Notes: generated by a model from the sequence alone, not told the origin. Positions 6,817 to 14,777 are shown, counted from the first letter of the stretch. The stretch is 18,517 nucleotides of DNA from CAZSNH01 sp052388455 (GCA_052388455.1 JBQTIA010000070.1:1-18517); one strand, 5' to 3'. Numbers and translations are program-made.

Positions 6817-8646
6817 TTGGGCAAACAACCGTCGCCGTCCTTCGCCCCCGCCGGAACACCCACAGCCGAGGCGGCACGGGACGAAGCCAGCCGCAAGCGG
6901 TCGCTGGCGCCCCTCCAGGCCCTGAAACCCTACCTCATGCGCTACCCGGGCTTCGTCGCGGCGGCACTCGTGGCGCTGGTGGCGTCGGCGCTCGCCATGC
7001 TGTCGGTTCCGATGGCGGTCCGCCGGATGATCGACCACGGCTTCTCGGCCGAGGGCGGCGCACTGATCGACCAGTACTTCGCCATGTTGATCGCCATCGG
7101 CGCCTTGCTGGCCGCTGCCAGCTCGCTGCGGTTCTACTTCGTCAACTGGCTCGGCGAGCGGGTCGTCGCCGATCTCCGGGCCGACGTCTTCCGCCATGTC
7201 GCAGAGCTCGGCCCTGCCTTCTTCGAGAAGGAGCATTCGGGCGAGGTCATGAGCCGGCTGACGGCCGACACGACCCAGATCAAGGCGGCTGCCGGCACCG
7301 CCCTGTCGCAGCTCCTTCGCAACCTGATCATGCTGGTCGGCGCCTTCGCCATGATGCTGGTCACCAGCCCGCAACTGTCTGGCCTTGTACTGCTCGCCAT
7401 CCCGGTGATCGTGCTGCCTTTGATGGCGTACGGGAAAGCGGTCAAGACGCTGTCCCGGCGGGCCCAGGATACCCTGGCCGACGCTTCCGCCTATGCCTCC
7501 GAAAACCTTGGGGCCGTCCGCACCATGCAGGCGTTCGGCCACGAGGCCGCGGTTTCGGGCCGCTATGCCGGTGCCGTCGAATTGGCCTTCGAGGCCGCGC
7601 GGGACCGCCTCAAGTCGCGCGCCGGACTGACCGCGCTCACCATCCTGCTGGTGGTGTCGAGCGTCGTCGGCGTCCTGTGGTTCGGGGCCGCGTCCGTGAT
7701 CAGCGGCGACATGTCGGGCGGCCGGCTCGGCCAGTTCGTCATCTACGCGCTGCTCGCCGCCGGAGCCATGGGTGAACTCTCGGAGGTCTGGGGAGAGCTG
7801 ACCCAGGCGGCCGGCGCCGCCGAGCGGCTCAGCGACCTGCTGAAGATCAGGCCGGACATCCGCTCGCCCGATCACGCCAAACCGCTTCGGCGGTCGCCGA
7901 AGGGCGAAATCGTCTTCGATGCCGTTCACTTCGCCTACCCGTCGCGCTCGGCGATGCCGGCACTCGACGGCCTGTCGTTCCGCGTGGCGCCGGGAGAAAC
8001 CGTGGCGCTCGTCGGCCCTTCGGGCGCTGGCAAATCGACGATTTTCAACCTGCTGCTGCGCTTTTACGACGTGCAGTCGGGCAGCGTCCGGGTCGACGGT
8101 GTCGATGTCCGCGAGGCCGAGGTTCAAGCCCTGCGCGCCCGCACATCACTGGTGCCGCAGGAGGTCGCGATCTTCGCCGACACCGTGGCCGAGAACATCC
8201 GCTACGGCAGCCCCGACGCCACCACTGAAGCGATCGAGAAGGCAGCGCGAGCCGCCCAGGCCGACGGCTTCATCCGCGCGCTGCCGGACGGTTACGCGAC
8301 GCGGCTGGGCGAGCGTGGCGTCACCTTGTCGGGCGGCCAGCGCCAGCGGCTCGCCATCGCCCGGGCGATCCTTCGCGACGCACCGATCCTGCTGCTCGAC
8401 GAAGCGACAAGCGCGCTCGACGCCGAGAACGAAGCGCAGGTGCAGCGGGCGCTGGAAGGGGTGATGCAGGGGCGCACCACTCTGGTGATCGCCCACCGGC
8501 TCGCAACGGTGCAGAAGGCGGATCGCATCCTGGTGCTCGACCGCGGCCGCATCGTCCAGGACGGCACCCACGCGCAACTCGTCGCCAAGGGTGGCCTTTA
8601 CGGCCGGCTGGCCGAGCTGCAGTTCGGTCGCGAGGCGGCGGAGTAG
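6817..8646 (+). CDS. MsbA-related ABC exporter, fused permease and ATPase half-transporter
   Basis: The 609-residue product is a half-size ABC exporter that would work as a homodimer in the inner membrane. Residues 1-30 are polar, six membrane helices span about 46-325, and the ATPase domain follows. Its motifs are complete: Walker A GPSGAGKST (400-408), Q-loop Q448, signature LSGGQRQ (504-510), Walker B ILLLDE ending D528-E529 and H-loop H560. The layout resembles the MsbA-related group of alphaproteobacterial exporters, but substrate cannot be read; lipid, lipid-linked glycan or drug are all possible. I chose TTG 6817 because a stop precedes it at 6805 and the next Met (residue 41) would cut the conserved LKPYL segment. 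The start lacks a strong binding site, so it is less certain than the gene. Confidence 0.92.
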   Translation: MGKQPSPSFAPAGTPTAEAARDEASRKRSLAPLQALKPYLMRYPGFVAAALVALVASALAMLSVPMAVRRMIDHGFSAEGGALIDQYFAMLIAIGALLAAASSLRFYFVNWLGERVVADLRADVFRHVAELGPAFFEKEHSGEVMSRLTADTTQIKAAAGTALSQLLRNLIMLVGAFAMMLVTSPQLSGLVLLAIPVIVLPLMAYGKAVKTLSRRAQDTLADASAYASENLGAVRTMQAFGHEAAVSGRYAGAVELAFEAARDRLKSRAGLTALTILLVVSSVVGVLWFGAASVISGDMSGGRLGQFVIYALLAAGAMGELSEVWGELTQAAGAAERLSDLLKIRPDIRSPDHAKPLRRSPKGEIVFDAVHFAYPSRSAMPALDGLSFRVAPGETVALVGPSGAGKSTIFNLLLRFYDVQSGSVRVDGVDVREAEVQALRARTSLVPQEVAIFADTVAENIRYGSPDATTEAIEKAARAAQADGFIRALPDGYATRLGERGVTLSGGQRQRLAIARAILRDAPILLLDEATSALDAENEAQVQRALEGVMQGRTTLVIAHRLATVQKADRILVLDRGRIVQDGTHAQLVAKGGLYGRLAELQFGREAAE

Positions 8647-8747
8647 CGTCACAGGCGACGTGCGTGCATCAGGGCTTATTTTGGATCGATCCCGCTGTGG
8701 GGCCGATCGCGCTCGAAGCACACACACCGGGCTGGCTCGACACATGA

Positions 8748-8781
8748 AAAAGCAGGCCTCCGTTTCGGGAAGCCCGCTTTT
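8748..8781. terminator. Bidirectional terminator-like hairpin
   Basis: AAAAGCAGGC (8748-8757) pairs with GCCCGCTTTT (8772-8781) with one mismatch around a 14-base loop. It lies between the convergent exporter and barrel genes. The T run is four bases on the plus strand and five on the minus strand, so it could end transcription from both sides. Confidence 0.65.
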
Positions 8782-8817
8782 ACCATATCCAATTCAGTGA
8801 GATTGCCAACCGGCGTG

Positions 8818-9951
8818 TCACTGGAACTTGACGGAAGCCCCGAGCCGGAGCCCGATCGTATCTTCATCCGCTGAGGACTCGGTGTAGACGGCGCCACCGA
8901 ACGTGAAGGCCCCCTGGACCACGTCGGCACCAAACTCGACTCGACCGTAGTCATCGGCCTGACTGAAATGAACGGTTTCGGCGAGACCCGTCAGCTCGAT
9001 CTCTTCGTCGAAGATGTGACGGTAGGTTGCAAGCACGTAGGGCCGCATCACGGAGCCGTTCGACAGGTTCATCACAGTGTAGAAGTTGGTCGTGATCGAC
9101 CCATTCCACTGCGACGATCCAGCGCTGATATTAGCCAGGAACACAGGCGAGAACGCGGCGTCAGTTGATGCTTTGGAGCTGCCGAGACCACCGCGCAGAT
9201 CGAACTTGAAACCGCCGGCCAGATCGAACACGTAGCCGATGACGTTGTTGGAGATGTATCCGTCGATGTCGGTCGAGGTCTTCCTGATCGAGGCGTCGAT
9301 GGCGCTGGCCGTTGTATTCTCGGCTTCGCCGTTGAGGCCGATGAGCAGGGTCAAGGAGTAGAAATTACCCATGCTCCAAGTGTAGCTGCCGCCGTAAAAC
9401 AACGTGTCAAACTCGGTCTTCGAGGCGGTGTACGACCCGGCCCCTTGCGGACCGGCATCCATATCCACGCGCATTGAATCGTAGCCGACCAGAAGGCCGA
9501 AGCGCAGCCGGCCACCCATCACGGAGCCTGGAACGTCATAGTTGACGTTGGCGAAGACGGAACCTTCTTCCGTCTCGAAGCCGTCACCACGAATACCGGA
9601 CGATCTTTCGACCAGACCATCATGTGAGATGTAGCGAACCCGACCCGTCGGCCCAAGGGACATCCCCGGCGCGAATGTGGTGTTGAGCTGACTCTGGATG
9701 TAGCTGTCGGCGGCGCTTCTAACAGATTCCCTGACCGCATTGATGCCGGACGGTCCAATTTGGCACTCGCCTTCGAGGAAGGCACCCGAAACGCTGCCGC
9801 TGGACTGATAGACGCAGTCCGTTGGCACCAACTGAGCTGATGCGGAACCTGAGAAGCCAGCCAAGGCCCCCAGGATAATCGGGAGGGCAGCCCATTTCGC
9901 TGTTCGCTCGCCAGCGACCAAGCGAGAGCTGCGGATAAGTAATGACGACAT
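8818..9951 (-). CDS. Outer-membrane beta-barrel protein, autotransporter-barrel-like
   Basis: The 377-residue product begins with a signal peptide (hydrophobic core around 20-38, likely cleavage after SASA). A short region with two close cysteines (DCVYQ and GECQ) follows, possibly a disulfide. From about residue 95 onward, alternating polar and hydrophobic strands rich in Gly, Tyr and Phe (for example GGRLRFGLLVGYDSMRVDM, LDAGGFKFDLRGG-like stretches) suggest a barrel of autotransporter or OmpA-like type. The last residues are SVKFQ, so the usual terminal aromatic is one place in. No passenger domain is present. ATG 9951 is chosen because GGAGG lies 5 bases upstream; the GTG at 9957 would overlap that site. 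GC looks lower than in flanking genes. The specific family and function are unknown. Confidence 0.75.
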   Translation of the reverse strand: MSSLLIRSSRLVAGERTAKWAALPIILGALAGFSGSASAQLVPTDCVYQSSGSVSGAFLEGECQIGPSGINAVRESVRSAADSYIQSQLNTTFAPGMSLGPTGRVRYISHDGLVERSSGIRGDGFETEEGSVFANVNYDVPGSVMGGRLRFGLLVGYDSMRVDMDAGPQGAGSYTASKTEFDTLFYGGSYTWSMGNFYSLTLLIGLNGEAENTTASAIDASIRKTSTDIDGYISNNVIGYVFDLAGGFKFDLRGGLGSSKASTDAAFSPVFLANISAGSSQWNGSITTNFYTVMNLSNGSVMRPYVLATYRHIFDEEIELTGLAETVHFSQADDYGRVEFGADVVQGAFTFGGAVYTESSADEDTIGLRLGASVKFQ

Positions 9952-9976
9952 AACCACCTCCAGAAAAATTCCCCCG

Positions 9977-10008
9977 ACCTCTAGTTACGCCAAGAGTGAA
10001 ACCTCTAG
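9977..10008. repeat. Direct repeat of ACCTCTAG
   Basis: ACCTCTAG occurs at 9977-9984 and again at 10001-10008, 24 bases apart start to start. The pair lies in the leader between the barrel gene and its candidate promoter. It could be a tandem regulator site; chance is also possible for a repeat this short. Confidence 0.3.
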
Positions 10009-10029
10009 ACGCACGGACGCTGGCCGCTG

Positions 10030-10057
10030 AATTTAAACTCGTCCAACTTTATTTCAA
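10030..10057 (-). promoter_or_regulatory. Candidate promoter of the beta-barrel gene
   Basis: On the minus strand TTGAAA (10052-10057) and TAAATT (10030-10035) are separated by 16 bases, about 80 bases before the barrel ATG, in the AT-rich part of the divergent gap 9952-10241. The -35 box matches well and the -10 box partly. No clear promoter for the rightward gene was found in the same gap. Confidence 0.35.
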
Positions 10058-10241
10058 AAATATCATTAGGCCGGTCTCGGTCCATTGTCTGTGCTTCGCC
10101 CGCAACACGCAGCAACAAGTTTGCGCTTTGCGTCTATTTTTGACGATGGTTCCGAAACCGTGGGCTGGTGACGCCCACATCCGTTCAGAAGCTGCCTGTG
10201 ATGCATCCGTAATGGCAGCAGGTCTACCGAAGGTTGAGGAA

Positions 10242-12416
10242 ATGCCGCAACGCGCTACCACCGAGCCGCTTGAACCTCCACTGGAATCAGCGACGCCACC
10301 GATCATCGCCGCGCGCTGGATTATCTGGGTAGCGCTCGCCGTGCTACCCTGCTTGCACTTTTCAAGCATGGCCGATGCTGCAGGCTTTCCGCGCTGGACG
10401 CTGCTCACAGCTACGACAGCCTTGGCCGTTCTTCTGATCGCATTCTCCTGCCGATGGCCGGAAAGGAAAGCTCTATCGTTGACTGGCCTGCCGGCCCCCT
10501 TGAAATGGCTGGCTGTTCTGGTGGTGGCCAGTGCACTATCCACACTCGACTCCACCGACCCACAGCGCAGCGCCATCGCGCTGACGCATCTGCTGGCTGG
10601 CTCCATCCTATCCTACTGCGTGTTTCATCTCGCCGATGCCGGCTGGTACCGGACACTGGCATGGACCCTGGTGCTGCCGATAGCGTTCAATGCCCCTTTG
10701 ATCATCCTGCAGTACCACGGCGTGCATGATACCCAAATCGCCAGCCTGCTCGGCGTCGACTTCGTTACAGTCGATTATTTCGGTCAGGTGGCGCCGCCTG
10801 CCGGTACGTTCGTCAATTGCAACCTCGCGGCGTCCTGGCTGGCCACCACGCTGCCGCTCGCTTCCTACCTGATCATTGCGGCCAAGGTCCGCTTCGGAGC
10901 GGTCTTCGCCGCCCTGCTGCTTGCCGTTGGACTCGAGGCTCTGCTGGCGACCGGGAGCCGGACGGGTTGGCTGGCAGTCTCGATAGCTGGATCCGTTGCC
11001 ATCCTGGCAGCCGTTGCGAGCCCTCCCATCCGCCGCGCTGTCAGTGGATTGTTGACACCTACCAAGGCTTTGCTGCTGGTGGCAGCCTTGGCCCTACCGA
11101 TCGGCGGCGAAATTGCATCGACGGTGTTCGGCTCGGGAGGCCGGATTGCACAACGCATGCAGGGCGCCTTCACGCACGACACTCAGGTGACGCTTGCGGG
11201 CGAACTGGCGGCCGAGTTCCCAGTCACCTCATCCATTCCACTCGACCCTCGCGTGGCGTTCACAGTGAATTCCCTTCGTATGGCCGCAGACAATCCGCTC
11301 ACCGGCGTCGGACTCGGGGCATTCGGCGCGGCCTATCCGCATTATCAGAATGCGGTGCTGCCACATCCGGTCGCCGACGCGCTGCATTCCCGACTGGAGC
11401 AGGCTCATTCCGACCTCGTGCAGGCGCTCGCCGAGACGGGCGTACCGGGTGCCTTGGCACTGATTGCTCTCTTCTGGTCGACACTGGTCGCCGCCCTGCG
11501 CAAAGCTGCGGAGCCGGCTGCTTCCGATCCGGCCCAGGCATATTTTCTCTCTCTCAGCATCACGGCGCTTGCTGTTGCGGCGACCGGCGACTTTCCATTG
11601 CAGACTGCGACAGCTTTCACAGTGCTGATGGTACTCGTAGGAATGGTTTCAGGCCTCACCGAGAAAATGCCGGCGGCAAGCAAAGCCACGAGCGACTGCG
11701 CGTCAGCCGATACGTCGAGGCGAGCCACGCTTGCGTTGCGTCTCGCAACCTTTGCGCTTGTCGTTGTAACGGCTTGGACAGAAGCGCACCGTTGGCTCGG
11801 ACACCAGCATGCCACCGTTGCAGTGCGGCGGATGTCGGCCGGCCAGTATGACCGCATCACCTGCGATGCGATCGAGGCGGCCCTGACTGCCTCTCCCGCC
11901 GATCCCTATGCGGGTTATCTGAGGGGCATCGCCTACGCCAACTTTGACGGCGGACCCACCGGCGACGAACCGCTCCCGCCCGAAAGACTGATCGAAGTGC
12001 TGGAAGTGTCTACCCGCTACGATCGCGCTTTTCCCCTCAATGTCGGCAACCTCGGCGGTGCCTATTACGAGAAAGCCCTGATCAACCAGTTCAAGGGCGA
12101 TCACGCAGAGGGAAAGAAGCTGGCTCCCAAAATGCGTGCCCTCTACAGGTCGATGCTGCGGGCCGTGCCGCGCAGGCCCGAAACATGGACGCTCGGAGGT
12201 TTGGCCTATCTTGCGGACGACAAGCCGGCGACGGCGGCGCTGCTGTTCGGGCAGGCATTGCGTTTGGACGCGCGCAATCGACAGGCCCTGCTTGGTCGCG
12301 AATATGCCCGTCAACGGGCCGCAAGGCGTCCGGTCCTCGAAACGGCCGTCGAACTGAGGACACATCCCCGCCTGCGCCTCGCGCGCACGCCAAACCGCGA
12401 GCCGGGCAGCGAGTGA
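10242..12416 (+). CDS. O-antigen ligase/polymerase-family membrane protein with TPR-like C-terminal region
   Basis: From ATG 10242 the product has 724 residues. It has about a dozen membrane helices over residues 20-560 and family motifs of WaaL/Wzy proteins: GTFVNCNLAASWL (188-200), R240 in GSRTGW, H389 in EQAHSDLVQALAETGVPG, and NPLTGVGLGAFG (351-362) before it. Such proteins join or polymerise lipid-linked glycans at the periplasmic face of the inner membrane. The last 170 or so residues are soluble with helical repeats like TPRs (AYYEKALINQF, AALLFGQALRLDARNRQALL). The frame is open from GTG 9996, but codons before 10242 look non-coding and AT-rich; GAGGAA sits directly before this ATG and AAGG 8 bases upstream. 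ATG 10146 is another option. Substrate is unknown; the gene lies alone, not inside a glycan cluster. Confidence 0.82.
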   Translation: MPQRATTEPLEPPLESATPPIIAARWIIWVALAVLPCLHFSSMADAAGFPRWTLLTATTALAVLLIAFSCRWPERKALSLTGLPAPLKWLAVLVVASALSTLDSTDPQRSAIALTHLLAGSILSYCVFHLADAGWYRTLAWTLVLPIAFNAPLIILQYHGVHDTQIASLLGVDFVTVDYFGQVAPPAGTFVNCNLAASWLATTLPLASYLIIAAKVRFGAVFAALLLAVGLEALLATGSRTGWLAVSIAGSVAILAAVASPPIRRAVSGLLTPTKALLLVAALALPIGGEIASTVFGSGGRIAQRMQGAFTHDTQVTLAGELAAEFPVTSSIPLDPRVAFTVNSLRMAADNPLTGVGLGAFGAAYPHYQNAVLPHPVADALHSRLEQAHSDLVQALAETGVPGALALIALFWSTLVAALRKAAEPAASDPAQAYFLSLSITALAVAATGDFPLQTATAFTVLMVLVGMVSGLTEKMPAASKATSDCASADTSRRATLALRLATFALVVVTAWTEAHRWLGHQHATVAVRRMSAGQYDRITCDAIEAALTASPADPYAGYLRGIAYANFDGGPTGDEPLPPERLIEVLEVSTRYDRAFPLNVGNLGGAYYEKALINQFKGDHAEGKKLAPKMRALYRSMLRAVPRRPETWTLGGLAYLADDKPATAALLFGQALRLDARNRQALLGREYARQRAARRPVLETAVELRTHPRLRLARTPNREPGSE

Positions 12417-12448
12417 CGGACAAGCTCGCACGCGAGGGGACGCGGGTC

Positions 12449-12477
12449 AAAAAAACCGGCCTGATGTTTCAGCGGTT
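12449..12477 (-). terminator. Intrinsic terminator of the motor-like pair, containing the stop codon
   Basis: On the minus strand AACCG-CTG pairs with CAG-(GC)-CGGTT around a 6-base loop, with a 2-base bulge, and runs into seven T. The TGA stop of the OmpA/MotB-like gene (12469-12471) lies within the hairpin. This is the clearest intrinsic terminator in the window. Confidence 0.75.
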
Positions 12478-13497
12478 CGTCAGCTTCAGCTCGATGCGCC
12501 GGTTTTTCTGGAGCGAAAGCTCGTCATTGCCGGACTCCAGTGGGCGGAACTCGCCATAGCCGGCGGCGACGAGGCGATTGGCTGGAACGCCTCGCGAAAT
12601 CATGTATTTGACGACAGAGGACGCGCGGGCGGTCGACAGTTCCCAGTTGGAGGGAAACTGCGCGCTGGCGATGGGGCGAACGTCGGTGTGGCCGTCGACC
12701 TGCAGCGCCCAGTCGATTTCGGGCGGGATCTGTTTCTCGAGTTCGACGATGGCGGCGGCGAGCTGGTCCATGGCGGCCAAGCCCTCCGTCGTCAGCCGCG
12801 CATCGCCCGAGGCGAACAGCACCTCGCTTTCGAACACGAACCGGTCGCCGACGACGCGGATGTCCTTGCGGTCCTTCAGGAGATCACGCAAGCGGCCGAA
12901 GAAGTCCGAGCGATAGCGCTGCAGCTCCTGCACCTGCCGCGCGAGGGCCGCGTTCAGCCGGGAGCCGAGGTCCTTGATCCGATCCTGGCTGTCCTTGTCC
13001 TTTTTTTCACTCGTTTCCAGCGCCTCGTTGAGGGCGGCGATCTGGCGGCGCAACGACAGGAGCTGCTGGTTCAGGAGGTCGACCTTGGCGAGGGCCTCAT
13101 TCGAAATCGCCTTCTGACTGTCGAGTTCCGCGGTCAATCCTGTGGCCTTGTCCTCGGCGGCCTTGGCCTTCTCGTCGCCGGAGAGGGCAAAGCCGGAGAG
13201 CTTCGTCTGCTCGTCTTTCAGCGCCGCGAGCGTCGCCTGCAGGTCCGACAGCTCGTCCTCGGCGGATTTCGACTTGCCCTTCTCGAGGCTGAGCATATTG
13301 GTCAGCTCGGCGATCTGCCGGTTGAGTCGCTTGAGGGCGGTATCCTTGCCGCTCGCCTCCTGGCTGGCGAAAAACTGCGACAGCATGAAAATCGAAAGCA
13401 GGAAGGTGACGACGAGCAGCAGCGTCGACAGCACGTCGACGTAGCCGGGCCAGAATTCGGCATAGTCTCCGCCTCGGCGTGAGCGTCCGCGCGCCAT
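12469..13497 (-). CDS. MotB-like OmpA-family protein with coiled coil
   Basis: The 342-residue product has a MotB-like layout. A short basic start is followed by one membrane helix at about 18-42 with an aspartate near its beginning (D21 in PGYVDVLSTLLL), the place where MotB-type stators keep their proton-binding Asp. A long heptad-like coiled coil covers about 50-195. An OmpA C-terminal domain covers about 213-342, with VDGHTD (267-272), NWELSTARA (284-292) and NRRIEL (332-337), the residues that grip peptidoglycan. It begins 4 bases after the MotA-like gene, so the two form an operon and probably one complex. No flagellar genes are near, so I avoid the name motB. ZorB of Zorya defence systems has a similar design, but no Zorya partners are adjacent. 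Confidence 0.88.
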   Translation of the reverse strand: MARGRSRRGGDYAEFWPGYVDVLSTLLLVVTFLLSIFMLSQFFASQEASGKDTALKRLNRQIAELTNMLSLEKGKSKSAEDELSDLQATLAALKDEQTKLSGFALSGDEKAKAAEDKATGLTAELDSQKAISNEALAKVDLLNQQLLSLRRQIAALNEALETSEKKDKDSQDRIKDLGSRLNAALARQVQELQRYRSDFFGRLRDLLKDRKDIRVVGDRFVFESEVLFASGDARLTTEGLAAMDQLAAAIVELEKQIPPEIDWALQVDGHTDVRPIASAQFPSNWELSTARASSVVKYMISRGVPANRLVAAGYGEFRPLESGNDELSLQKNRRIELKLTNR

Positions 13498-13501
13498 CCC
13501 G

Positions 13502-14569
13502 TTATGCCTTGGCCCGCTTGACGAGATTGGCCGCGAGGTCCTTCAGCGCGCTGGAAACCTCGGCTTGCTGATTGGCCTGCTCATCCACCCACTCGCGAAC
13601 CACCTTCTGCTCGGCGCGCATCTGGGAGACGAGCTGGTTGACACCTTGCGCCAGTTCGCGGACCGAGGCGTCCGCCGTCGCGCTCCCGCTGCCCGACCCG
13701 GGTTCGGCTCCCGGGATGACCGGTCGGTCGGAGAGGCGGGCCGCCAGTTCCTCGACGGCGCGGTTCATTTCGTAGACGGCGGAGAGCAATTGCCGGCTGG
13801 CCAGATCCGCGGCCCCGTTCTCGCCCGGCGTCAGCTCGGTGATACCGGACAGCCATTCCTCCAGCTCGTTATAAAATCGGTTGTGGGCATGGCTGGCCTG
13901 AAGCTCCAGGAACCCGAGCACAAGCGATCCCGCAAGTCCGAGCAGCGAGGACGAGAACGCCGTGCCCATGCCCTTCAGCGGAGCGGCAAGACCGGCTTTC
14001 AACTCGTCGAACAGGGCGACCGATTCGCTGCCCGACGTGTTGAGCGACGAGATTGATTTACCGACCGCCTGGATCGTCTCCAGCAGGCCCCAGAAGGTTC
14101 CGAGAAGGCCGAGAAACACGAGTAGCCCGACCAGATAGCGCCCGGTGTCCCGCGCCTCGTCGAGGCGGGCGCCGATCGAATCCATGATCGCCCGCATCGA
14201 AGACGTGGAGAGCGAGACGGTGCCCGTGCGCTCGCGAAGCATGGTGGCCATCGGTGCCAGCAGTACCGGCTGATGGCTGATCGACAGCCCGGGGTCGGAA
14301 ATGCGGAACGCATTGACCCAGCGGATTTCGGGGTAGAGCCGGACGACCTGCCGGAAGGCGTAGATGATGCCCAGCGCCAGAACGCCGACGATCAGCCCGT
14401 TGAGACCGGGATTGGTCACAAACGAGATGACGAGCTGCTCGTGCAGGATCAGGGCCAGGAAGCCAACCAACGTGAGAAAGATCAGCATCCGGATGACGAA
14501 CAGTCCGGGCGGGGTCAGCGTTCGATGCAAGGCCGCCGAGTTGGGACCGGTCGGGCGTCTCCAGGCCAT
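13502..14569 (-). CDS. MotA/TolQ/ExbB-family proton-channel-like membrane protein
   Basis: From ATG 14569 the product has 355 residues. Membrane helices are visible at about 23-43, 55-73, 145-168 and 201-223. The last two carry the family signature (FLGLLGTFWGLLETI and GMGTAFSSSLLGLAGSLVLGF), as in MotA, TolQ and ExbB, which form the pentamer around a MotB/TolR-type dimer and use proton flow to move it. Between helices 2 and 3 is a cytoplasmic segment. After helix 4 comes a helical, Gln- and Glu-rich tail of about 130 residues with a Gly-Ser linker at 291-297. GGGAG before ATG 14569 supports this start; GTG 14584 would overlap that site. The OmpA partner follows after 4 bases. What the motor drives is unknown. 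Confidence 0.87.
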   Translation of the reverse strand: MAWRRPTGPNSAALHRTLTPPGLFVIRMLIFLTLVGFLALILHEQLVISFVTNPGLNGLIVGVLALGIIYAFRQVVRLYPEIRWVNAFRISDPGLSISHQPVLLAPMATMLRERTGTVSLSTSSMRAIMDSIGARLDEARDTGRYLVGLLVFLGLLGTFWGLLETIQAVGKSISSLNTSGSESVALFDELKAGLAAPLKGMGTAFSSSLLGLAGSLVLGFLELQASHAHNRFYNELEEWLSGITELTPGENGAADLASRQLLSAVYEMNRAVEELAARLSDRPVIPGAEPGSGSGSATADASVRELAQGVNQLVSQMRAEQKVVREWVDEQANQQAEVSSALKDLAANLVKRAKA

Positions 14570-14584
14570 GCAGGGGTCTCCCAC

Positions 14585-14660
14585 CTAGTGTCCCGTTCGC
14601 GAAGTTCGCAACCGCCTGCAGTAGGCTCTGGACGAACTTCGCGAACGATAAGGACACTAG
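14585..14660 (+). repeat. Hairpin repeat, copy 1
   Basis: A 76-base palindromic unit. CTAGTGTCC (14585-14593) pairs with GGACACTAG (14652-14660), and CGTTCGCGAAGTTCG (14594-14608) pairs with CGAACTTCGCGAACG (14633-14647). All 24 pairs are perfect; the right arm has a 4-base bulge (ATAA, 14648-14651). The loop is 24 bases. It lies just upstream of the MotA-like gene and is closely related to copy 2. Confidence 0.9.
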
Positions 14661-14674
14661 TCAAATATATGTTT

Positions 14675-14752
14675 CTAGTGTGATTCAGATTCCGAAGTTC
14701 GCAACTCGATTTGGCAGCGGCATGTATGCGAACTTCGGAATCATCACACTAG
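14675..14752 (-). repeat. Hairpin repeat, copy 2, opposite orientation
   Basis: A 78-base unit. CTAGTGTGAT (14675-14684) pairs with ATCACACTAG (14743-14752), and GATTCCGAAGTTCGC (14688-14702) with GCGAACTTCGGAATC (14728-14742), all perfect. A 3-base bulge (TCA, 14685-14687) is in the left arm, and the loop is 25 bases. Reading the reverse strand puts the bulge in the same place as in copy 1, so the two copies are inverted relative to each other, 14 bases apart. Ends CTAGTGT and core GAAGTTCG are shared; the paired bases between differ but stay paired. Confidence 0.9.
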
Positions 14753-14777
14753 CGTCGTTCGAGGTCGAGCGCGGCGA

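Noticed and set aside
6550..8127. A 525-residue minus-strand frame opposite the ABC exporter
   Set aside because: Low-complexity Arg, Gly, Gln and His composition, no family motif, and it lies over well-defined exporter sequence.
10817..11851. A 344-residue plus-strand frame inside the O-antigen ligase-like gene
   Set aside because: Out-of-frame shadow rich in Arg, Ser and Cys, without hydrophobic segments or motifs; the overlapping frame has clear ligase motifs.
12469..14569. Zorya defence system (ZorA and ZorB)
   Set aside because: The two-protein design is similar, but there is no ZorC, ZorD or ZorE type gene beside the pair; the neighbours are galU and a polysaccharide gene.
12469..14569. 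Flagellar stator MotA and MotB
   Set aside because: No flagellar gene is in the window, the coiled coil is too long and the MotA-like protein has an unusual tail.
14585..14752. CRISPR array
   Set aside because: There are only two units and each is a long hairpin with unrelated loops of equal size; spacer-repeat periodicity is absent.
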